Source of the DNA: Lujinxingiaceae bacterium
GTDB taxonomy: Bacteria; Myxococcota_A; Bradymonadia; Bradymonadales; Bradymonadaceae
DNA: 64,000 bases
NCBI GenBank assembly: GCA_013697635.1
Contig: JACCWM010000038.1
Span: 1 to 64,000 of the forward strand
Reading direction: 5' to 3'
Positions 43,076-54,500 of this stretch are shown here, in pieces. Positions within the stretch are counted from its first letter, which is position 1. Every line of letters starts with the position of its first letter. The position numbers were made by a program, and so were the translations under genes. The notes beneath the pieces were generated by a model that did no database searches, was not told where the DNA came from, and worked only from the letters and a program-made list of their open reading frames with translations.

Positions 43076-44050
43076 TCAGGGGGTAAGGCCGAGCGCTTCG
43101 AGGTGGCTCTCATCGCCAGGTTTGTTGAGCTGCCAGTAGGGAAGGCGCGTGGTGCGTAGCAGGCGAAAGCGGGTGCCGTCGGAGTGCTCCCAGCCGAGCA
43201 GGCGGCGCGGGGCCTCCTTTTCGATATAGTAAGTCTCGGTGTGCTCGCCATAGCGAAGCACAAAGCGCGTGGCGGCGAGGCCGTCGAGGCTGTCGTTGTC
43301 GCGCACGATCGTGGCCTCGACAGGCTGCAGGGGCTTGTGGGCAACGCGGTGGTGCCAGAGCGTGGGAACGAGCGTGCCGCTCCAGTTGGCGCCGCCGGCA
43401 AAGGGGGCGTCGAGCTCGCGCAGCTGAATGGGCAGCGCGTCCTGGTAGAGGGCTTTGGGGGCCACCTCGAGCACGTCTTCGGCGTCGCCCTCGGAGGCAA
43501 AATAGGAGGTGATCCGGCTGAGCAGGCGAGCCGGCCCGGGCCAGATCGCGTGGAAGACGTGGCCGCACCACTCTTGGACGCTGAGATCGACCTTGACCGG
43601 CTGGAAGCGCTCGTGGCCAAAGTCGTCGACCGGGCTAAAGACGCTGGTCATCACGCTGTAGGGGTAGAGGCCGGTGGAGAACTTGGTCGTGCGGTTGAGC
43701 TTGAGCACGCTGACGCGATCGGGCGCCTGGGTGGCTTCGTCCTTGACCCAGGTGCGCCGGTCCATCGCCTCGGTGACGTAGATCAGCACGGCCGTGGCCT
43801 CGCGCGGCTCGCCGTAGCGGGCGATCACGCCGGTGTAGCTTGTCAGCTCGGCCTGGCCGTCGCCCCAATGCTGCCAAAACGGCGAGCTGGCATTTTGGCG
43901 CGGTGTGTTCGAGAGCTCGGCCAACTCGCCAATCGCGGGCACGCCCTTGCCAGCTCCGGGATCCTCGGCGCCCGAGGGGCCGGATACACAGGCGGCGACA
44001 ATGAGCACGAGCAAGGTGGAGAGGATGCGGCGCGTCGATGGGCTGTTCAT
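43076..44050 (-). CDS. Lipoprotein of unknown function
   Basis: 324 aa. ATG 44050 (GAGG 5 nt upstream) opens a signal peptide with lipobox VAAC (Cys near 21). The mature protein has FWQHWGDGQAELTSYTGVI, YGEPREATAVLIYVTEAMDR, VLKLNRTTKFSTGLYPYSVM and VDLSVQEWCGHVFH, a conserved-looking set with a Trp-Cys-Gly-His motif. Similar proteins are found in Bacteroidetes and Myxococcota, often with uninformative names. It is probably envelope-located. No enzyme motif is certain. The 44051-44427 gap upstream (about 380 bp) holds no gene I can support. Confidence 0.78.
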   Translation of the reverse strand: MNSPSTRRILSTLLVLIVAACVSGPSGAEDPGAGKGVPAIGELAELSNTPRQNASSPFWQHWGDGQAELTSYTGVIARYGEPREATAVLIYVTEAMDRRTWVKDEATQAPDRVSVLKLNRTTKFSTGLYPYSVMTSVFSPVDDFGHERFQPVKVDLSVQEWCGHVFHAIWPGPARLLSRITSYFASEGDAEDVLEVAPKALYQDALPIQLRELDAPFAGGANWSGTLVPTLWHHRVAHKPLQPVEATIVRDNDSLDGLAATRFVLRYGEHTETYYIEKEAPRRLLGWEHSDGTRFRLLRTTRLPYWQLNKPGDESHLEALGLTP

Positions 44051-44427
44051 TAGAGCCTCGGGCAAAAGGTCTGAGCGCCGCGATTTGTAAGCTCGTGTGT
44101 CGGCTCATTATCGAGCGTTGGTTGCCGTAGTCCGCCAAGTGGTCAACTTCAGGTTGTATTACAAACATTAACAGCGGCTTTGGGCCAGTGATCGGGCCAG
44201 ATGCGCCCCTATTGCGGGCTGCATGGCCTTGATCGACATGACAACACGAGGACGCTCGTCTATAGTTCGTCGCGTTGTGTTAAGTAGTTGCTCGGCTGCG
44301 CTTGAGCAATGGGGAATGAACGACAAAAGTAGCCGGTTTGTACCCGAAAGCTTAAGGGATCTGGCGTTTTCGCCAGCTGAAAGAAGCGTTGATGAATCAC
44401 ACGCACGACTTCGCTCGAGGATCGGTG

Positions 44428-44967
44428 ATGACAGATGGCGACACGCCCGCTAAGGCGGACAATCTGGTGCAGGCTGTAGGGAAAGAGCCGACCGTTTTAC
44501 TTGTCGAAGACGACGACAATGTGCGCGAGTTGTTGGCGGCTGTTTTGAGGGCCAGCGGATATGACGTGATTGAGCTCGGCGATGGGATCGAGGCGCTCAA
44601 TTATCTGGCGGCCTCGTCGGTCTACCACGATGCGCTGCCCCGGCCGGATCTGATCATCTCCGACATCCAGATGCCCACCTTTACCGGCCTCGATTTGTTG
44701 GCCGGCATGCGTGAGAGCCGGCCGCGCCCGCCGATCATCTTGTTCACGGGCCACAATGATCCGGAGCTTCATGCCGAGGCCTATCGCCTGGGCGCGGATC
44801 GTGTGCTGCGCAAGCCACTCTCGCCGGAGGTGCTGGTCCAGGTCGTGCGCGAGGTATTGGTCGCTCGCGCCCATGAGTTCAGCGCGTCGCAGGACAGCGA
44901 GGAACCGGCGTTGATGATCGCCTTTGAGGCGGCAAACTTGCCGCCAGCGGGCAATCCCAACACCTGA
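44428..44967 (+). CDS. Single-domain response regulator
   Basis: 179 aa. ATG 44428 follows GAGG at 7-nt spacing; the in-frame ATG at 44392 has a poorer site. The receiver has acidic pocket LLVEDDDNVRELLA, phosphoacceptor Asp79 in LIISDIQMPTFTGLD, ILFTGHN (Thr) and Lys129 in VLRKPLSPEVL. A 40-residue tail has no output domain, so it acts by protein contact, CheY/DivK-like. No kinase lies next to it. It converges on the 1159-aa surface protein gene with an 8-bp gap. Confidence 0.93.
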   Translation: MTDGDTPAKADNLVQAVGKEPTVLLVEDDDNVRELLAAVLRASGYDVIELGDGIEALNYLAASSVYHDALPRPDLIISDIQMPTFTGLDLLAGMRESRPRPPIILFTGHNDPELHAEAYRLGADRVLRKPLSPEVLVQVVREVLVARAHEFSASQDSEEPALMIAFEAANLPPAGNPNT

Positions 44968-44975
44968 CGGCCGCG

Positions 44976-47900
44976 CTAATTTTCCATCAGCGCCGACGAG
45001 CAGTGGCATGAGCTCGGCCCATCCGGGCAGCTGCAGGCGTTTCGATATTCACACTCTTGAGGACCACAGCTCGCCTGCCCATCTGGGCACAGGGGCGCGG
45101 CCAGGCCGTCGACGACGCCGTCGCAATTGGTGTCGGCGCCGCTGCATACCTCGACGGCTCCCGGTTTGACGTTAGGATCGTTGTCATCGCAATCTCGGCC
45201 CGTCGGGCAGGTGATCGGATGGTGGCCATCGAAGGTGTCGCCGTCGAGATCGCGACAGCCCTCGCAGCTCGCGGCGGTGGGCACGGGGCAGACCGTCACG
45301 CCGCCGGCCTGGCAGACGTATTGGGTTGTGCGACAGCCATCGGTTGTTGCCGTGGTGGACAGACACATCGAGTTGGAGGCCGTGACGTGTTCGATGCGCA
45401 CGCCAAGCTTGGCGCCTGAGTCAAGCACATGAAGATCGGAGTAGGGCGTATAGAGGCGCCACTTGTTGATCGAGCCGGGAAAGTTCATGTCAATATCGTA
45501 GCGCAGCGGTTGCAGACTGCCGCCGTGAGTCCAGACGTGCTGGATGATCGCCGAGTCCGACTCGCGCTGGGGCACGGCGGCGGCGCCGACCCAGTTGCGC
45601 ACGTTCCACTCAAGCTTGTATTCGTCGTACTTGACCGTCTTGGGCACGCTGTCGCGCACGGTGGTCACGCTCGTGGGTGCCCAGTCGTCGTACCAGGAGA
45701 CGAACATCAGATCGGAGTTGTTGTTGTCGAACTCGAACTGCGCCTCGATCTTGGCGCTGCCCGGTGCTCCGGCGACCTCGACACCGCTCGTGCGGGCGCT
45801 GTGCAGCATGGGCATCGAGATCACGCCGCGTCGCAGGTCGCGATGAAACAAGAGCAGGCTGTGGTCGTGAATTTGCAGTGACTGGGCCGGGTCTTCGAGA
45901 CGCTTGGCGTCGGTGCTGCCCTCCCAGGGCTCACCGGCGTGCGGGGTGTACTGGATGAAGGCCGCCGCGCTCTGGTTCTGATCGACGGTCGGCCAGGTTC
46001 GCCAGACAGCCTCGCCCGAGGAGCGCAGGTGGACCATCGGAAAGCGCATCGCGCTGGCCTCGTCGACGCGGCCATCACAGTTGTTGTCCTTGTTGTCACA
46101 GACCTCGTAGCTCCACGGGAAAACGGTCTGATCGCAGATCAGATAGCCATTCTTGCAGTTGGTGATCGAGCCTCTGGAGCAGATGCCGAAGCGTCCGGCG
46201 CCGCGCCCGGACGGCTGACAGCTCGCCACACCGAGCTCTCGGGCGATCGTGATGTCCAGGCCGATGGGAGCGTTTCGCAACATGAGCTCCTCGCTCATGT
46301 CGAGCTCGAGCCAACGGTTGGTCTCTGCCGAGTAGATCTCCCAGCGCGTGATATCGCCGCGAAAGGCGGCATTGAGGTAGATGTCCCAGCCCGAGCTCGC
46401 AGGCATCGAGACCAGGGACACGCCGCCGATCTTGCCCAGGGCGGCGCTGGTTTCGATCTGGACCTGGTGATGATTGAAGTCGCCCGTCGTCAGCACCTGT
46501 GTGACGGTGCCCTGGGTACGCACGGTAGGCGCGCTGGTGCCCTGGCTGTAGCGTATTGAATAGGTCGCGCCGGCGGCGCCTTGATCACTGCTGTCCTTGC
46601 CGTGAATGAGCACGATGGCGTAGCGGGCATTGGCCGGGCCGGTTCCGCGGTGGGCGAACAAAATGACACGAGCGCGGCCCTTGGGGAGCGAGGGGATTAT
46701 GCTCGCCAGGCGAGCCTGGATCGTGGCCGACATATCCGCCAGGGAGCCGTCCAACTCGATCGGGCGAGGTATCAGCCAGGGTGACGATCGCTGAGCGGCG
46801 GAAAGCCAGCGCCCGCCCATGGCGCGGTAGAGGTGGTTTTCGTTGTGGTCGTCAAGCTTGGCCGCGCAGGAGTTCGGCGCACAGCGCTCGTCGAAGCAAG
46901 CGTTGGGCTGGACGCAGTCTCGATCGTTAGCACACGAGGTAAAACAGGTGCCCTGATGGCAGACCTCGCCGGCGGCGCAGACGATCTGGGTTGGCGAGGT
47001 GCAGGAGTCCTGCGTGCAAAGGCCGAGGAAACAATGGTGGTTGGGATTGCAGTTCGCGTCTTCGGTGCAGGAGAGAATGCAGTTGCCCTGGTGACATTGT
47101 TCGTCGCCCGCACATTGAATTCCGGCGCAAGGATTGCGCGTGCAGCGGCTGTCATAGCAGGTCTCTGGCGGCGTGCAGGGGCCATCGTCCGAGCAGCTGA
47201 CAAAGCACGTACCCCCGTGACAGGCTTCCTGGCTCGAGCACTGGACCCCGTCGCAGGCGCTCTCGGCGCAGCGGCCGTTGTAGCAGACGCTGGGGGGGGT
47301 GCAGTCGCCGTTGTCGGAGCAGGTATCAAAGCAGCTTCCGCCGTAGCAAACGTCGTCGACCGGGCACTGTACGAAGGCGCAGGGCTGATCAGCGCAGCGA
47401 CCGTCAAAGCAGGCATTGGGTGGGGTACAGTCGCCGTCGTCTCCACAGCTGTCAAAGCAGCTTCCGCCGTAGCAGAGTTGGGCGCCGCAGCTAACCCCGT
47501 TGCAAGGCTCTTCGTTGACCACGCACCGGTTGTATTCGGGATCACCGGCGAAACCAAAGCAGGTTTCAGGACAATCCGGGTTGGTCGTGCACTTGTCAAA
47601 GCAGCTCTCACCCCAGCATAACTCACCGCCACCGCAGTTCGGCGTACATTGCTGGGTTGGACACGGGTTGTCTGCAAGATCACAGCTGCCGCCCAGACAA
47701 AGGCCGGTGCTCTCTTCACAGCCGCCGGTACAAAGCGAAGAGCATTGATCGCTGCGCATGGGAACAGGATCCTTTGTGAGCTTGTAACAGCGCCAGCCAC
47801 CACAATCGACACGAAAGTCGAGCGGGTCATCCAGGCAGGCACCGCATACCGCATCGGTGTAGGTCCACAGGTCGTAATTGAGGCACGTGCAGGAGGCGTC

Positions 47901-48455
47901 GCGGTCGCAGCAGGCGAAGCCAGGAAGCAGCGGGTAGACGCCACCGGATGGCGCGGAGGCGTCGCCGACATAGGTATTGCAGCGATCATCGGGGCGATCG
48001 CAGGCCGGATCGTTCCAAAACTCGACTTGGCGACCGATCGGACAATAACTTTCGGTGATCTGCGCGATACAGCCTTCATCGGCGCACTCTCGCATGCGCG
48101 ATCCGCGCGTGGCGCAGCCGTCGGCATAATTGCATGCGCTCCACGGTGTACAGCCCGTACAGGCAATGCAGCTCTCTTCCACGACGCTCCACAGGGGCTC
48201 GCAAACCGAGTTGATACAGCGGCCCATGCCGCTTTCATCACATGTACAGAGTTGGGACTTGTTGGTGACTGACGGGCTGGATGTAGGATCGCCCGGGTTG
48301 GCGCAGCAGTCGACAGGAGCTTCTATCGGGTAGATACATTCGGCGTCGACCAGGCATGCGTATGCCGAGCGCGGCGTAGCGACGACCAAAACCGCGAGGG
48401 CCACAAGGGCCAGACACAGCCATGGATTGGTTGATGCTTGCAAGCGCGTAGGCAT
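44976..48455 (-). CDS. Secreted Cys-rich surface protein 1 (no C-terminal anchor)
   Basis: 1159 aa. A signal peptide (about 1-33, TPRSAYA) opens it. Residues about 35-190 are Cys-rich with thrombospondin-like WSACNYADGCATRGSRMREC. Then come six Cys-rich repeats of about 40 residues with core CxGGSCFxxCxxDxDCTPP (about 46860-47640). The C-terminal module (about 620 aa) includes SPWLIPRPIELDGSLADM, FNHHQVQIETSAALGKIGGV, a MopE-type CDNKDNNCDGRVDEASAM, SDLMFVSWYDDWAP and a second EVCSGADTNCDGVVDGLAA. It stops at CSSALMEN, exactly where both paralogs continue into an anchor tail. Probably released or held by partners. Function unknown. Confidence 0.9.
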   Translation of the reverse strand: MPTRLQASTNPWLCLALVALAVLVVATPRSAYACLVDAECIYPIEAPVDCCANPGDPTSSPSVTNKSQLCTCDESGMGRCINSVCEPLWSVVEESCIACTGCTPWSACNYADGCATRGSRMRECADEGCIAQITESYCPIGRQVEFWNDPACDRPDDRCNTYVGDASAPSGGVYPLLPGFACCDRDASCTCLNYDLWTYTDAVCGACLDDPLDFRVDCGGWRCYKLTKDPVPMRSDQCSSLCTGGCEESTGLCLGGSCDLADNPCPTQQCTPNCGGGELCWGESCFDKCTTNPDCPETCFGFAGDPEYNRCVVNEEPCNGVSCGAQLCYGGSCFDSCGDDGDCTPPNACFDGRCADQPCAFVQCPVDDVCYGGSCFDTCSDNGDCTPPSVCYNGRCAESACDGVQCSSQEACHGGTCFVSCSDDGPCTPPETCYDSRCTRNPCAGIQCAGDEQCHQGNCILSCTEDANCNPNHHCFLGLCTQDSCTSPTQIVCAAGEVCHQGTCFTSCANDRDCVQPNACFDERCAPNSCAAKLDDHNENHLYRAMGGRWLSAAQRSSPWLIPRPIELDGSLADMSATIQARLASIIPSLPKGRARVILFAHRGTGPANARYAIVLIHGKDSSDQGAAGATYSIRYSQGTSAPTVRTQGTVTQVLTTGDFNHHQVQIETSAALGKIGGVSLVSMPASSGWDIYLNAAFRGDITRWEIYSAETNRWLELDMSEELMLRNAPIGLDITIARELGVASCQPSGRGAGRFGICSRGSITNCKNGYLICDQTVFPWSYEVCDNKDNNCDGRVDEASAMRFPMVHLRSSGEAVWRTWPTVDQNQSAAAFIQYTPHAGEPWEGSTDAKRLEDPAQSLQIHDHSLLLFHRDLRRGVISMPMLHSARTSGVEVAGAPGSAKIEAQFEFDNNNSDLMFVSWYDDWAPTSVTTVRDSVPKTVKYDEYKLEWNVRNWVGAAAVPQRESDSAIIQHVWTHGGSLQPLRYDIDMNFPGSINKWRLYTPYSDLHVLDSGAKLGVRIEHVTASNSMCLSTTATTDGCRTTQYVCQAGGVTVCPVPTAASCEGCRDLDGDTFDGHHPITCPTGRDCDDNDPNVKPGAVEVCSGADTNCDGVVDGLAAPLCPDGQASCGPQECEYRNACSCPDGPSSCHCSSALMEN

Positions 48456-48582
48456 GGGGGTCGGCCGGGATTAGCCCGCTACGCTCGAGGGGCGTAGCCT
48501 GGCTGATTGTCGGAATTGTTCTCAGCATCACGGTAGCGAAAGGCACATGAATAGGCAATGACGGCGATTGCCCACCACGCTC

Positions 48583-51500
48583 TTAGCGCACGCGCCGCCT
48601 GCGGCCAATCAACGCACCCACGCATGCGGCGACAAGCGCGATCCAGGGCAAACCGCTCGGATTGGTGTCGGTGAGCCCACCGGCCGTTGCACAGGCGGCG
48701 CCTGGAGCTGTGGCCGAGGGCTCGTGAGCAAGCGGATCGAGCAGCTGCTCGCTTGCCGGAGCCGACGCCGCGGGAAGATGCGTCGATGGGTCGTTCGTGG
48801 CGCTCTCATCGTCGTCCAGCGCCGACGAGCAGAAGCACGAGCCTGGACCGGTGGGGCAAGTGCAGGCACTTCGGTACTCGCACATCTCAGGCCCGCATGT
48901 TGCCTGACCGTTGGGACAAGCGGGCGCCGCAAGGCCGTCGACGACGCCGTCGCAATTCTTGTCGGTGCCGTCGCACACCTCGATGGCGCCTGGATTGACC
49001 GCCGCGTCGGTATCATCGCAGTCGTCGCCGTCGGGGCATAGGTCCTTGTGGAAGCCCGGATAGCCGTCGCCGTCGTGATCACGACAGCCGCCACAGGTCT
49101 CGTCGGTCGGCGTCGGGCAGAATGCCACGCCGCCGGCGCGGCAGACGTAGTTCGTGGCGCGACAGCCCTCGAAGTCCGTGTTCGACATGCACAGGGTCTC
49201 GGCAGCTGGGACCTGTTCGATGCGCACCTCGAGCTTCTTGCTCGCGTCCATGCCGCGCAGCACCCAGTAGGGTGCATAGATGCGCCAATCGCCCACGTCG
49301 GCCGCCAGATTGATGTCCAGATCGAAGCGCAACGGGCGCAAGCTGCCGCCGTGCGGCCAGGTGATCTGCATGACCCCCGAGTCCGACTCGCGCTGTGTTT
49401 CTCCGCCGCTGGTCCAGCTGCGCACGCTCCATTCGAGCTTGTATTCGTCGTATTTGGCGGTTTTGGGCACGGGATCGCGCTTGAGCGTCTCGCTTGCCGG
49501 CGCCCAGTCGTCGTACCAGGAGACAAACATCAAATCGGAGAAGTCGTAGTAGGCGTCGAGCTCGCCTTGAAACTCGAACTGCGCCTCGACCTTGGACGTC
49601 GCGATCGCGGGCGCACCGCTGGTACGGGCGCCGTGGATCATCGGCATCGAGACGATGCCGCGTGCCAGGTCACGATGAAAGAAGAGCAGGCTGCGATTGG
49701 CGGCCTGCAGGCCAACGCTGCCATCTTCGAGGCGCATAGCCGCCGTGCTTCCTTCCCAGGCGTCGGTGTTGTGGGGGGTGTAGTTGAGGAAAGTCGGCGC
49801 CGCCGTGCTCTGGTCGATCGTCGGCCACGGCTGCCAGTTGGCGTTTCCGGAGTGGCGCAGCTGCACCATGGGAAAGCGCATGGCGCTGGCCTCGTCGACC
49901 TGGCCGTCGCAGTTGTTGTCGCGGTTGTCGCAGGCCTCGAAGTCCCAGGGCGAAACGGTTTGATCGCAGACCAAGAGGCCGCTCTTGCAGTTGGTGACCG
50001 TGCCTCGCGAGCAGATGCCGTGGCGTCCGGCACCGCTCTCTGCCGCCAAGCACGCCGCCACACCGACCTCGCGTGAGAGCACGACGTCAGGCGTGATGTT
50101 GACATTCTTGATCGTGAGTTCCTCGCTCATGTCGAGCTCGAACCAGCGATTCGCCTCCGCCGAATAGATCTCCCAGCGGCTGACGTCTCCACGAAACGCG
50201 GCGTTGATGTAGAGATTCCAGGGCTTGTCCGCCGGCAACGAGATCAGAGCGACGCCGCCGACATTACCCAGGCTGTCGTTGGTCTCGATTTGAACCTGGT
50301 GGTGCTGGAAGTCGTCGTTGGTCAGAATCTGGGTGACCGCGCCATAGGTGCGCAACAAGGGGGCCGTGGTGTCCTCACCGTAGCGAATCGAGTAGCTGGC
50401 ACCGGCCGGCCCCTGATCGCCGCTGTTCTTGCCGTGCATGAGCACCACGGCATAGCGACCCGACTCGGGGTGTGCAAAGAGGATCACGCGCCCGCGACCC
50501 TTGGCAAGCGGAGGAATCAGCGCCGAGATATGGCCCTCGATCGCGCTGGCCAAGTTGGCCAGCGTGCCGCCCAAAATGACCGGGCGAGGGCGCATCCAGG
50601 GCGTCGAGCGCTGAAAGGCCGTCGGGTAGTGGCCACTCATCTGGCGGTAGACATGCTCGCTGTCGTAGTCCTCGAGCTTGGCGGCACACGAATTTGCCGC
50701 ACACCGGCCCTCGAAGCAGAGCAAGGGCTCCTTGCAGGGTTCGGCGCCGAGGCACTGGTCAAAGCAGCTGCCCTGGTGACAGACCTGGCCGGGGTGGCAG
50801 GCCACTTTGTTGGGCGTGTCGCACTCATCCTGGGTGCAAAACCCCAGGAAGCAGTGGTGGTCTGGCTTGCACTTGTCGTCTTCGCCGCAGACCTCGAAGC
50901 ACTGGCCCTCGTGGCAGACCTCTTGGCCGGCGCATTGCATGCCGTCGCAAGGGCTAAGTGAGCAGCGCATGTTGAAGCATTTGAGCGGGTCGGCGCAATC
51001 GTCATCATCTTCACAGGTTTCGAAGCAGCTGCCTCCGTAGCACTCGGTTCCGTTGCCGCAGCGCACGTCTTCACAGGCATTTGGGGCGCAGCGCCCGGAG
51101 TAGCAGAAGTGGTCCTCCTCGCAGTCGACGTCGTCCACGCAGGTGCCAAAGCAGGTGCCCTGGTAACACTCGGAGCCAGCGCTGCACTCCAAAAACTCAC
51201 AGGCGTCGAGCACGCAGCGCTCTTCGAAGCAGTAGTGGTTCGGATCGCAGTCTGGATCTTCGCTGCAGGTCCCAAAGCACGTGCCTTCGTAGCATTGCGC
51301 GCCGAGTTGGCACTGGACGCCCTCGCAGACGCTGGTCGCGCAGCGCCCGGAGTAGCAGAAGTGGTCCGGGTCGCAGTCGACGTCGGTGCTGCAGTTGCCA
51401 AAGCAGGTGCCCTCATAACACTCCAAACCACTCTGGCACTGTACGCCGGAGCAGGCCGTGGGCGCGCAGCGGCTCGCGTCGTAGCAATTGTCGCCAATGA

Positions 51501-54500
51501 TGCAGTTTGTGTCATCCGCACAGACATCGTAGCAGCTACCCAAATAGCATGACGTTGTGCCCTGGCAATTCACGTCCCGGCAGGCGTCCACGGCGCAGCG
51601 GCCGTCAAAGCAGATCTGGGGGTCGTCGCAGTCGTCGTCTTCATCGCAGGTCGGGAAACAGCTGCCCTCCCAGCAGGCCTCCATGGCCGGGCAAAGCGCC
51701 GGGCATGTGCCGCAGACATCCACGCTGGTGCACGTGCCGGGCGCACCATGCCACTCCCAGGTGTCTAAGAAGTCACTACCAAAGGTGCCGCCAAAGAGCA
51801 CGGTGACTCCGCGTTTTTCATCATAAGCCATGGCCGAGGCGTGGCGACCAGCGGGCGCGATCGGCGTCTCGATTTGCAGCCAGTGGGTGCCGTCCCACTG
51901 CCAGGTATCTTGCGGCGGGTTGGCTGATCCGGTGTTTCCGCTGAACACCATGGTCACCTTGCGTGCGCTATCATATGCCATGGCATTGGTTCGACGAGGT
52001 GCCGGGTTTAGGTCGCTTAGGGCGTTTGTAGAGGTGATCGGGCCAGTCCACGTTGTTCCATCCCATTCCCACATTTCATCGACTGCGGTGGAGCCGTCGG
52101 TTGTGCCGCCTAAGAGCACCGTGACGCCTCGCTCGGCGTCATAGGCCATGGTGTGCGTCTGCAGTTTTTTGGGCCCTGAGACCGCCCTCTGGGTCCAAAT
52201 CGCTCCGTTCCACTCCCAGGTCTCATCGGAGGCGCCATCATCGGTGCTGCCGCCGTAGAGTACGACGCGTTTGCGCGCAGAGTCGTAGGCCATGGCGTGC
52301 AGATAACGTTTGGAGGGTCCTGTCTCAGAAACCTTAGCCCAACTTGTCCCGTCCCACTCATGGGTGTCGCCGAGCCGTACTGCGCCGTTTCTGCCGCCAA
52401 AGAGTACAATGCGCTGGCGGGCTGAGTCGTAGACCATCGCCGTTTCGGTGCGAAGATCGAGGCCGGAGCCGGTGACCGGCGACCAAAGTGCTCCACTCCA
52501 TTGCCACAAGCGATTGTCCGTCCCACCAAAGAGTAACATCTGGCTACGGGCCGCATCATAGGCCATGGCAGGGAAGAGCCGTGCCCCCATGGTAGTCGTC
52601 ATGGAAACCCTGTCCCAGCCTTTGGCGCAGAACGTGTCGGTGCACTCGTCGGTGTCGGTACAATCGCTGTTGATCGGACATTGGGCGGCGTGGCCCTGGC
52701 CAAGGGTGTTGGTTCCCCAACAAACGATCGTCTCGTTGGTGGCCACCGCGCAGGTGTGTCCGTCGCCAGCGCTGACATAGCGGTAGGTGCCTGAGGTCGG
52801 CGTGTCGTTGATGCTGTCATCGCTGTTGTTGATGCCCCAACACTCGATCAAGTCGTCGTCTTTGATGGCGCAAGAATGAAAGTTGCCAAGGCCGCCGCTG
52901 ATGCGCGTGTAGTTGAAACCAGTGGGGGGTACGGCCACCGCATGGGGCGGAAATCCTGGAATGGATCCGCCCCAGCAAGAGATCGAGCCGTCGGTTCGCA
53001 GCCCGCAGGAGTGAATCTGCCCGGCGCTCACCTGCTTGAATGGGCCAGCCACCAGAGGCGGCGCCTGGCCGTTTGTGGTGAGACCCCAGCAGTGGACGTC
53101 ACCGTCAAAATCGATCGCGCACGTGTGTTGGGCGCCGGCGCTCACCTGGAAGAAGTTTTGCGAGGAGGCGAACGCGGCAGAACCCCAGCACTGAACGATG
53201 TTGTTGCTCGTAACGGCACAGGCGTGGTTGCCTCCGACGCTGATCTGACGGTATCCAAGGCCCGGCGGTGCCGCTGCGGGGAGAATGCCCCAGCACTCGA
53301 TAGCCCCGCCACCGGTGAGCGCGCAGCTCGCGTTCCTGCCAGCGCTGACCTGACGATAGCCGCTGGCCGTCGGGCGGTTGGAGACCTTACCTGGGAGGCC
53401 GCTGTCATCGAAATCATTGCCCCAACACTGGATCTTGCCATCGGTGTCCAACATGCAGTTGTGGTCAAAGCCCGCGCTCAACTGGATGCCGCCGCAGTCG
53501 TAGTTGAGCGGGAAGTGGCAGGTGCCAGCGTTGCAGACGTTGGCAGTGCAGGGGTCGGCGTCGGAGCAGTCGCTGTTGGCGAGACAGCCGACACAACCGC
53601 TCGCATCATAGGTGCACTCGCCATTCAGACAGCTCAACTGGATGCAGGGCTCAGCAGGAGTGGGGCAGTCCATCATGACCGTGGCATTGGTGCATGGAGA
53701 GCACACCAGGTTGGGTGCCGAAACACATGTGCCATCGTCGCATGAATCGTCGGTGCATGGGTTACCGTCGTTGCAATCGGTATTGACGTCGCATTCTGGT
53801 AGCAGGCATTGACAGCCGGAGGCAGCCGGAAGGAGTGCGGCCAGGTTGACGGCCCGGGAGTTGTCGACACCAATGAAATCGCCGCCAACGACGACATGCT
53901 CTGGGAAGGCGGCTATCGCCCGAATCGCACCCGTGCCGTCAACGGACGGCGCCCAGGAGTCCAGCGCGTAGGGTGCTGGGGGAATCGTGACGGCGGCTAG
54001 CTGTTCTCGTGGCTGCGCACTGATGGAGGAGAACTTCCCACCGATATAGAGGCGAGTGCTGTCGCTGGCCAGGCTGAAGACCTCTGCATTAGTGTTAAAA
54101 ATGAAGGCAGGATCGGGGAATGAATAGCCGGTAAAAAACGCCAGATTCATGCGAGGCTGGTTGCCCAGAGAATTGAACTTGCCGCCAGCGTAGAGGCGGC
54201 CATTGCTGACATGTAGTGCATTGACGCGATCAGAGACATCAGAGCAATTCATGAAGTTGCTTAACGGAGTGCCTGCCAAATCATTTGAGTTGATAAAAAA
54301 GGCTGCGAGGCAACGCCGAGTCCAGGATGAGGCAAGCAAGTTGAACTCGCCGCCCACGAAGAGATTGTCGTTCATGACAGCGAGCGCGAGGGGTGCAGCA
54401 GCGAGTTGATGGCTTGGATTCCATCCTTCGAGAGCAAAGGGATTCGAACTAATATTGAACGAGGCCAAGCCGGCTCTGGAAAGAGCGCCTACAGATGTGA

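Noticed and set aside
42970-43620. N-terminal extension of the small lipoprotein reading frame
   Set aside because: It overlaps the upstream lipoprotein gene in another frame and is Ser/Arg/Pro-rich; the signal peptide starts at 42969.
46860-47640. True EGF domains in the Cys-rich repeats
   Set aside because: Cys spacing (CxGGSCFxxCxxDxDC) is regular but does not follow the six-Cys EGF pattern, so the repeats are described only as Cys-rich.
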